Of a stretch of DNA of 39,618 bases, positions 33,235 to 39,618 are shown piece after piece (position 1 is the stretch's first letter; the number at the start of each line of letters is the position of its first letter). The notes beneath the pieces are model-generated. The model was not told where the DNA came from. It saw only the letters and a list, made by a program, of their open reading frames with translations, and did not search any database. The position numbers were made by a program, and so were the translations under genes. The DNA comes from an uncultured Clostridia bacterium (GTDB lineage: Bacteria > Bacillota > Clostridia > Christensenellales > Aristaeellaceae): the NCBI GenBank assembly GCA_934621505.1, contig CAKTUU010000021.1, positions 1-39,618 of the forward strand, given 5' to 3'.

Positions 33235-33969
33235 CTATTTTTCGCTTTGGCCCGCCAGAATTTTCTCCACGGCGGCATAGGCCAGGTACAAACCCGCCAC
33301 ACTGGGAACATAGCTGACAGACCCCGGCGCGGTGCGGCCGGTAGCCCTGGTTTCCGCGCCTTCCACCTGACGGGGCGCGCGGGCCGGTTCCAGCGAATAC
33401 ACGCAGGGCAGGGATGTAACGCCACGCTTTCGCAGTTCCCGGCGCATGACCCGGCACAGGGGGCAGTTGGTGGTTTGAAACAAATCCCCCAGCCGAATCT
33501 GGGCAGGATCCAGTCGGTTGCCCATTCCCATGCAGCTGATCAGCGGAATCTCCCGCTGATTGCAGCGAACCGCCAGATCAATTTTGGCCGAAACGGTATC
33601 GATAGCGTCAATGACCAAGGTGCAGTTTTCCGGAATCCGCACCGGGTTTTCCGGCAGATAAAAAGCGTTGACGCAATGCAGCGCCATATCAGGCGCTATG
33701 TCCTTCATTCTTTGGGCAACCACATCGGTTTTGCGCTGTCCAATGGTGCTGACCAGCGCTGGCAGCTGTCGGTTTAAATTGGACGGGGCCACCGTGTCGT
33801 TATCCACAAGGGTCATCTCGCCTATACCTGCGCGGCACAGCGCTTCAGCCGCGTAGCTGCCAACGCCTCCCAGCCCCAGCAGCATCACATGAGCCGCCGC
33901 CAATGCTTCCATTTCTTCAGGCGTTCTAAGCAAAGCGGTACGGTTCAGCCGTTCCGTTCGTGAAATCAT
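33235..33969 (-). CDS. tcdA: tRNA threonylcarbamoyladenosine dehydratase
   Basis: This 244-aa E1-like ATP-dependent enzyme converts t6A at tRNA position 37 to cyclic t6A. It has the ThiF-type ATP loop GLGGVGSYAAEAL (32-44), VDNDTVAPSNLNRQ (55-68) and an SCMGMGNRLDP block. The mid-protein Cys pair in TTNCPLCRVMRRELRKRG is a family feature. ATG 33969 is chosen because of SD AAGGAGG and a consensus promoter 26 bases upstream; the open frame to 34023 runs into the promoter. It is a single gene. Confidence 0.93.
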   Translation of the reverse strand: MISRTERLNRTALLRTPEEMEALAAAHVMLLGLGGVGSYAAEALCRAGIGEMTLVDNDTVAPSNLNRQLPALVSTIGQRKTDVVAQRMKDIAPDMALHCVNAFYLPENPVRIPENCTLVIDAIDTVSAKIDLAVRCNQREIPLISCMGMGNRLDPAQIRLGDLFQTTNCPLCRVMRRELRKRGVTSLPCVYSLEPARAPRQVEGAETRATGRTAPGSVSYVPSVAGLYLAYAAVEKILAGQSEK

Positions 33970-33994
33970 GGCAAAGCCTCCTTTTGCACATTGG

Positions 33995-34023
33995 ATTATA
34001 CGGTTTTTACGGCGGCTGGTCAA
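33995..34023 (-). promoter_or_regulatory. Sigma-A promoter of tcdA
   Basis: TTGACC (34018-34023) and TATAAT (33995-34000) have a 17-base spacer. It lies back-to-back with a sigma-K-like site for the small plus-strand gene. Confidence 0.85.
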
Positions 34024-34030
34024 TGCAAAA

Positions 34031-34056
34031 ACAAAGTCCGGCTTTTAACATAGAAT
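34031..34056 (+). promoter_or_regulatory. Candidate sigma-K-type promoter of the small gene
   Basis: AC (34031-34032) is followed after 16 bases by CATAGAAT (34049-34056), the sigma-K pattern. Start of transcription would be near 34064, with the ATG at 34114. It is the same layout as at spoVFA. Confidence 0.45.
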
Positions 34057-34113
34057 GGATGAATGACCGGCAAGTCCGGCACAGACACTATGCGGGAAAG
34101 GAGACGATCATCC

Positions 34114-34302
34114 ATGCAATCCAAAAAGCCTTTGCCCAATCCGCCCCTGCCCGAAACCAACGACCTGGCGTCGGCCAACGAATGCACCGGCCTGATGCCA
34201 GCGGCCGTGCAGACCCAGGAGGAAGCTCAGCACTACACCAGCCTGTATGACATTCATCACCAAAAAACCGCCTGGGAACACCCGGACGATTTGAAGCATT
34301 AA
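34114..34302 (+). CDS. Small hypothetical protein (62 aa), possibly sporulation-linked
   Basis: The ATG at 34114 has SD AAAGGAG ten bases upstream. The product is polar, with a proline-rich start (KKPLPNPPLPETNDLASANE) and a core CTGLMPAAVQTQEEAQHYTSLYD, which resembles short conserved proteins of clostridia I cannot name. There is no membrane helix or signal peptide. The sigma-K-like promoter suggests late mother-cell expression, which is inference. A longer frame from 34063 has no SD. Confidence 0.55.
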   Translation: MQSKKPLPNPPLPETNDLASANECTGLMPAAVQTQEEAQHYTSLYDIHHQKTAWEHPDDLKH

Positions 34303-34305
34303 AGC

Positions 34306-34337
34306 CACAAAAAGGGCCGTGCGCTTTGGCACGGCCC
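34306..34337 (-). terminator. Terminator of groESL
   Basis: GGGCCGTGC (34329-34337 side) pairs with GCACGGCCC (34314-34322 side) on the minus strand, followed by TTTTTGTGG. It lies 24 bases after the groEL stop and also follows the small plus-strand gene, so it may serve both. Confidence 0.85.
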
Positions 34338-34361
34338 TTCGTCATTTCAGTTGTCAGGCAA

Positions 34362-35999
<1,638 letters not shown>

Positions 36000-36046
36000 A
36001 AGTCATGTTCCTCCTGAATTTGTTGATGGTTCAAAAGATGCGGCAA

Positions 36047-36331
36047 TCAGTCAACGGTAGCCAGAATATCGCTCTGACGCACGATGATGATTTCCTGTCC
36101 GTCAATCTTTACTTCGGTTCCGGCGTACTTGGAGTAAATCACCTTGTCGCCAACCTTCACGTTCATCTTGACTTCCTTGCCGTCCACCAGGCCGCCGGGG
36201 CCAACAGCCAGTACCTCTGCCATCTGAGGCTTTTCCTTGGCGGTACCCGTCAGTAAAATGCCGCTCTTGGTGGTTTCTTCCATCTCAACGTTCTTGATGA
36301 CCACACGGTCGCCCAAAGGCTTCACGTTCAT
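36047..36331 (-). CDS. groES: Co-chaperonin GroES
   Basis: This 94-aa lid protein of the GroEL chaperonin starts MNVKPLGDRVVIKNVEMEE and carries the mobile-loop segment ETTKSGILLTGTAKEKPQ (residues 18-35). Its normal length is about 94-97 aa. It is first in the operon after the CIRCE element, with SD GAGGGAG. Confidence 0.99.
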   Translation of the reverse strand: MNVKPLGDRVVIKNVEMEETTKSGILLTGTAKEKPQMAEVLAVGPGGLVDGKEVKMNVKVGDKVIYSKYAGTEVKIDGQEIIIVRQSDILATVD

Positions 36332-36373
36332 ATCTGTATCCTCCCTCGTTTATTAGGATGCTGTTTCCGTTTG

Positions 36374-36400
36374 TTAGCACTCATGTTATTCGAGTGCTAA
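36374..36400. promoter_or_regulatory. CIRCE element (HrcA operator)
   Basis: TTAGCACTC and GAGTGCTAA flank a 9-base spacer, a perfect CIRCE. It lies just downstream of the -10, so HrcA would block groESL transcription until heat shock. hrcA is not in the window. Confidence 0.98.
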
Positions 36401-36411
36401 CAACATGGTTA

Positions 36412-36440
36412 ACTATACGTCATTTCTTTTTTTGTGGCAA
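36412..36440 (-). promoter_or_regulatory. Promoter of groESL
   Basis: TTGCCA (36435-36440) and TATAGT (36412-36417) have a 17-base spacer, immediately upstream of CIRCE. Confidence 0.85.
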
Positions 36441-36577
36441 GCCGCTATTCTGTCAGAATTTTGCTTTCTATCCAAAATTCAAGTTCAATTCACCATTCAC
36501 AAATATTTTTTCTTGTTTATTCTTATGATTTTATTTATTCTCTTTGATTTTTGCTATTTTTTGATTTTATCAGGATG

Positions 36578-36586
36578 TGATACAAT
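36578..36586 (+). promoter_or_regulatory. Extended -10 promoter of mutY
   Basis: TGATACAAT on the plus strand is an extended -10 (TG-n-TACAAT) with no clear -35. It lies 26 bases before the mutY ATG. Confidence 0.5.
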
Positions 36587-36612
36587 AGCATGGCATGGAA
36601 AGGAGGAGGCTC

Positions 36613-37671
36613 ATGAAATCTTCAGCGGCCCTCCAGCTGCTCGCCTGGTATGACCAGGTAAAGCGTGATTTGCCCTGGCGTCATACACAAAACCCTTATG
36701 CCATATGGCTTTCCGAAATCATGCTCCAGCAAACCCGGGTGGAAACCGTGAAGGGGTATTACGCCCGCTTTTTAACCCTGTTTCCCACCGTTCAGGCGTT
36801 AGCCGCCGCGCCGCAGCAGCAGGTATTGAAGGCCTGGGAGGGGCTGGGCTATTACAGCCGCGCCCGCAACCTGCAAAAGGCGGCCCAGGTGATGACGGAG
36901 CGGTATAACGGCCAGTTTCCCAAAACTTATGAAGAAATTCTGTCCCTGCCCGGAATTGGCCCCTATACCGCCGGGGCCATTGGCAGCATCGCCTTTGGCC
37001 TGCGTGTCCCGGCGGTAGACGGCAATGTATACCGGGTGGCCAGCCGCTTTTTCGGCGTGCGGGAGGATGTGGGCATTCCCAAAGTGCAAAAGCACATTCG
37101 CAGTCTGGTGCAGGACAGCATGCCCATTGACCGGCCAGGCGACTACAATCAGGCTCTGATGGAGCTGGGCGCTACGCTATGCAGCCCAGGCACGCCCAAT
37201 TGTCAGGACTGCCCCTGGCAGCAAACCTGCGACGCCTGTCAGGAGGGCGACGCCGACCTGCTGCCTGTGCATGAAAAAAAACGCCCGCCCAGGCAAATGG
37301 ACATGGCAGTCTGCCTGCTGACCCTGGACGGCCGTATTCTGGTTTCTCAGCGCAGCGAACGAATGCTGCACGGGCTGTATGTGTTTTACCTGATGGAGGA
37401 TACAACCGACCCGGTCATGCTTACCCAGTTGCTTCATGAAAGCGGCCTGCCCTGCCGTTTTGTGGAAAATCTGGGCCACGCGCGGCATGTGTTTACCCAC
37501 CGGATTTGGGAGATGGAGCTGCTTTATTTTGAATTAACCAGTCCGCCCACGTTGGATGGGGCGCGGCTGGTAGACGCGGCGGAGTTAAACGCTCTGCCCT
37601 TTCCATCTGCTATGAAAGCTGCGCTGCAGGCGGCCCAAAAGCTGATCAGTCCGTCCGCTTTGAAACAGTAG
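36613..37671 (+). CDS. mutY: A/G-specific adenine DNA glycosylase
   Basis: This 352-aa base-excision repair enzyme removes adenine opposite 8-oxoguanine. It has the HhH motif LPGIGPYTAGAI (112-123), catalytic Glu35 (SEIMLQQT) and Asp136 (VDGNVYR), and a [4Fe-4S] site Cys190-X6-Cys197-X2-Cys200-X5-Cys206. The C-terminal NUDIX-like domain (from about 225) recognises 8-oxoG. The ATG at 36613 is favoured over 36595 because GGAGGAGG lies just before it. The gene is intact and single. Confidence 0.97.
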   Translation: MKSSAALQLLAWYDQVKRDLPWRHTQNPYAIWLSEIMLQQTRVETVKGYYARFLTLFPTVQALAAAPQQQVLKAWEGLGYYSRARNLQKAAQVMTERYNGQFPKTYEEILSLPGIGPYTAGAIGSIAFGLRVPAVDGNVYRVASRFFGVREDVGIPKVQKHIRSLVQDSMPIDRPGDYNQALMELGATLCSPGTPNCQDCPWQQTCDACQEGDADLLPVHEKKRPPRQMDMAVCLLTLDGRILVSQRSERMLHGLYVFYLMEDTTDPVMLTQLLHESGLPCRFVENLGHARHVFTHRIWEMELLYFELTSPPTLDGARLVDAAELNALPFPSAMKAALQAAQKLISPSALKQ

Positions 37672-37697
37672 CCCCCGGCTTTGCGCCTGTTGAAATT

Positions 37698-37741
37698 AAA
37701 AACAGCCGCGTGATTTCTCTGAAAGATCACACGGCTGTTTT
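37698..37741. terminator. Bidirectional terminator between mutY and mscL
   Basis: AAAACAGCCG and CGGCTGTTTT form the arms, extended by GTGAT/ATCAC with one unpaired base. A-rich and T-rich ends on both strands allow termination from both sides. Confidence 0.9.
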
Positions 37742-37757
37742 CATGTTTCCGATATCC

Positions 37758-38207
37758 TTACGCCTTCTTGACGGTTTCGGAAATGTCGCTGGCGCAATGG
37801 GGGCAGCGGGTCGCCTCATCGTCCACATCCATTTTGCAGAAGGGGCACTTGCGGGCCTTCTTTTCTTCCTGCAGCTTGCTCATGCCCTTGACCAGCAAAA
37901 ACACGCAGAACGCGATAATCAGGAAATTGATAATCGCCTGCAAAAACGCGCCGTAGTTCAGCGTGCCCACACCGGCGGCCTGGGCCGCCTCAATGCTGGC
38001 ATACGCGCCAAAGTCCAAATCCAGCGGAATAAACAGGCCGCTCAGGTTAATGCCGCCGGTCAGCAGTCCGATCAAAGGCATCAGCATATCGTTTACCAGC
38101 GACGTTACAATCGTGGAAAACGCGCCGCCGATCATAACGCCGGTAGCCAGCTCCAGAATGTTTCCCTTGGAACAGAACTGTTTAAAATCCTCGAACAGCT
38201 TTTTCAT
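37758..38207 (-). CDS. mscL: Large-conductance mechanosensitive channel with C-terminal zinc ribbon
   Basis: This 149-aa pentameric membrane valve opens on osmotic downshock. N-terminal FEDFKQFCSKGNILELATGV and the first helix GVMIGGAFSTIVTSLVNDMLMP (residues 23-44) are canonical, and the second helix lies at about 90-107. Where most MscL end in a short helix bundle, this protein carries a zinc ribbon (Cys121/124 and Cys135/138: CPFC, CPHC). The start has a weak SD. It lies 29 bases downstream of the SDR gene, so the two may be cotranscribed. Confidence 0.95.
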   Translation of the reverse strand: MKKLFEDFKQFCSKGNILELATGVMIGGAFSTIVTSLVNDMLMPLIGLLTGGINLSGLFIPLDLDFGAYASIEAAQAAGVGTLNYGAFLQAIINFLIIAFCVFLLVKGMSKLQEEKKARKCPFCKMDVDDEATRCPHCASDISETVKKA

Positions 38208-38236
38208 GGTCGTTTTTCTCCGTTTCTTCTGTAATT

Positions 38237-39253
38237 TTATCGTGAAAAATGCGGCAGGGATTGAATCATCTGTTCGTAACCTTCAATCACCTGATCGCAC
38301 CAACGATCAAATTCCGGGTCCGGGCGCTGGCATTCCGGGTGGCTGTATACATAGGCAACCGCCTCCCGCACGCCCTGATCAAAGCGAATGGTTGTGGCAA
38401 ACTGGGGAACGGCCCGCTTCAGCTTTGTGTTATCAAACAGCACCGTGTTGCTTTTGTCCCCAAGCAGGCTTCCACGGCAATCCGGCCAAAGCGCCGCAAG
38501 GGTTTCGCTGGCGATATGGCACAGTTTGACGTCGGTTCCCAGGGCCCTGCCGATGGCCTGATAAATCTGGTTCCAGGTCAGGTTTTCATCCCCGGTAATC
38601 TGGAACGTTTCGCCCAGGGCATGCAGGTTTCCCATCAGCCCCACAAACCCCACCGCAAAATCCCGGCTATGGGTCAGAGTCCACAGGGTTAGCCCATCGC
38701 CCGGAACAATCACCTTTTTGCCCTGACGCATCCGTTCCAGAACGGCAAAGCTGCCGTTTGGGCCATGCAGGCACACGGGCACGCTGCGCTGCCCATAGGT
38801 ATGGCTGGGACGCACAATGGTAACGGGAAAGCCGCTTTCGTGGTAAGCCTGCATCAGCAGCCGCTCACAGGCCATTTTATCCCGGCTGTACTGCCAGTAT
38901 GGATTGTGCAGTGGCGTGCCCTCCGTAATCCAGGGAGAGGACAGCGGCTTTTGATACGCCGATGCGGAGCTGATAAAAATATACTGTTCCACTCGGCCCT
39001 GCAACAGACGAATGTCCCGCTCCACATCCGCCTGAGTATAGGCGATAAAATCCACCGCCACGTCAAAGGTTTCATCCTGTAAACAGGCCCGCACACCGGC
39101 TTCGTCCTGCGTATCGGCAACCCATTGCCTGACGCCCTTTGGTGCGGGATGATTTCCACGGTTCAGCAGGGTAACCTGCCAGCCCTTTTGGACGCAAATG
39201 TTCGTAATCTCCTGGCTGATGGTTCCCGTTCCCCCGATCAGCAACGCCTTCAT
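38237..39253 (-). CDS. NAD-dependent epimerase/dehydratase (extended SDR)
   Basis: This 338-aa protein has the N-terminal NAD(P) motif in LLIGGTGTISQEI (residues 4-16; GxxGxxS-like) and an active-site-like SSASAYQKPLSS (about 108-119). The usual YxxxK is not plain: the nearest stretch is WQYSRDKMACERL, with Tyr and Lys spaced YSRDK, fitting the motif. It resembles the NAD-dependent epimerases related to CSP41. Substrate is unknown, probably a nucleotide sugar. ATG 39253 has AAAGGAA upstream and its own promoter. Confidence 0.85.
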   Translation of the reverse strand: MKALLIGGTGTISQEITNICVQKGWQVTLLNRGNHPAPKGVRQWVADTQDEAGVRACLQDETFDVAVDFIAYTQADVERDIRLLQGRVEQYIFISSASAYQKPLSSPWITEGTPLHNPYWQYSRDKMACERLLMQAYHESGFPVTIVRPSHTYGQRSVPVCLHGPNGSFAVLERMRQGKKVIVPGDGLTLWTLTHSRDFAVGFVGLMGNLHALGETFQITGDENLTWNQIYQAIGRALGTDVKLCHIASETLAALWPDCRGSLLGDKSNTVLFDNTKLKRAVPQFATTIRFDQGVREAVAYVYSHPECQRPDPEFDRWCDQVIEGYEQMIQSLPHFSR

Positions 39254-39284
39254 AAGCTCATTCCTTTCATAGGCGTTTTCGTTT

Positions 39285-39313
39285 ATCCTATCACAGCTAT
39301 GGGCTGCCTGCAA
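39285..39313 (-). promoter_or_regulatory. Promoter of the SDR gene
   Basis: TTGCAG (39308-39313) and TAGGAT (39285-39290) have a 17-base spacer, 31 bases before the ATG. Confidence 0.6.
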
Positions 39314-39329
39314 GGTGGTTTGCATAAAA

Positions 39330-39618
39330 GGGAGTGTCCAAAGCAAAGATATTGTGATAGAATAGAGAAGATAAAAAAGCTAACAGAAGCGGCACGGAAA
39401 AAATGCCCGAAATATGGTAAAACAAAGAACCAGATCAAAGCAGGGTATAATGCTTCAGGAAGTCAGCGCTGCCAATATAAGGAGTGCGGCGTCTACTACA
39501 CCATTAATCCGAAGCAGCATGAGTAGCCGGAAGAAGTCAGCCAACTCGCAATAAAAATGTACTACAGCGGGGTCAGTGGGCGCGGAGCAGGAAAGATTCT
39601 GAAGATGAACAAATCCAA
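39330..39618 (+). pseudogene. Decayed IS transposase with InsA-like zinc finger (partial)
   Basis: From about 39356 the plus strand encodes a transposase start: a zinc-finger-like block CPKYGKTKNQIKAGYNASGS, then RCQYKECGVYYTINP. A TAG stop at 39524-39526 interrupts it; the same frame continues as EVSQLAIKMYYSGVSGRGAGK to the window end, typical of the helix-turn-helix of IS1-type InsA proteins. The first CxxC has become CxxY. No plausible ATG start is present. GGGAGTGTCC at 39330 may be the left terminal repeat. The rest of the element lies beyond the window. Confidence 0.7.
39330..39618 (+). mobile_element. Left part of an insertion sequence (IS1-like transposase, partial)
   Basis: The remnant begins near 39330, about 77 bases upstream of the SDR gene start. 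The family is assigned from the transposase fragment only. No target-site duplication or right end can be seen. Confidence 0.5.

Larger units (their letters stand above)
36332..36612. other. AT-rich divergent region between groES and mutY
   Basis: This gap holds CIRCE and the groESL promoter at its left end and an extended -10 for mutY at its right. Bases 36441-36570 are very AT-rich with no ORF, hairpin or repeat that I can support. Confidence 0.6.

Overview
The window reads as chromosomal DNA of an endospore-forming, anaerobic, Gram-positive Firmicute of the class Clostridia. This is inferred from gene content: dipicolinate synthase genes spoVFA/spoVFB, CotF-like coat genes, an FtsK/SpoIIIE translocase, formate-tetrahydrofolate ligase, an anaerobic glycerol-3-phosphate-oxidase-like trio, a CD1247-type protein, CIRCE-controlled groESL, a lysine riboswitch and classical SD plus sigma-A signals. 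Coding DNA is fairly GC-rich and intergenic promoters are AT-rich. An uncultured gut lineage such as Christensenellales would fit, but the sequence alone does not prove it. No rRNA, tRNA, CRISPR array, prophage or plasmid function was seen. Most genes lie on the minus strand.

Layout. 1-2870: a polar amino acid ABC transporter operon behind a lysine riboswitch with a visible terminator/antiterminator switch. 2908-6750: tex, a SAM methyltransferase whose promoter is covered by a perfect 18-bp inverted repeat, and a membrane polyferredoxin. 7067-10129 (plus strand): four genes for envelope proteins (phosphodiester glycosidase, Lgt-like membrane protein with an altered active site, leucine-rich-repeat protein, small anchored protein). 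10130-10441: a hairpin-dense element bounded by direct repeats. 10442-16564: membrane protein, ftsK/spoIIIE, an RsiV-like secreted protein, and spoVFAB. 16625-19965: a GH65 sugar phosphorylase with a LacI-type operator, and a YkvI-type transporter. 20074-20513: two small CotF-like genes. 20563-24792: two tandem ECF sigma modules with membrane or secreted partners. 24932-27048: CD1247-like gene, efp and an M24 aminopeptidase. 27163-28230: a VanY-like protein that has lost its zinc site. 28347-30023: fhs. 30079-33159: the glycerol-3-phosphate-type redox trio. 33235-34302: tcdA and a small gene with a sigma-K-like promoter. 34362-36440: groESL with CIRCE. 36613-39253: mutY, a zinc-ribbon mscL and an SDR-family gene. 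39330-39618: a decayed IS transposase cut by the window end.

The most interesting points are the spoVFA leader, where a terminator hairpin includes the Shine-Dalgarno and a sigma-K-like promoter sits inside the hairpin; the VanY-like protein with all four catalytic positions replaced; the Lgt-like paralogue in an envelope operon; the paired ECF modules with a duplicated ectodomain; and the hairpin-dense intergenic element. I did not find one large, clearly undescribed multi-gene system.
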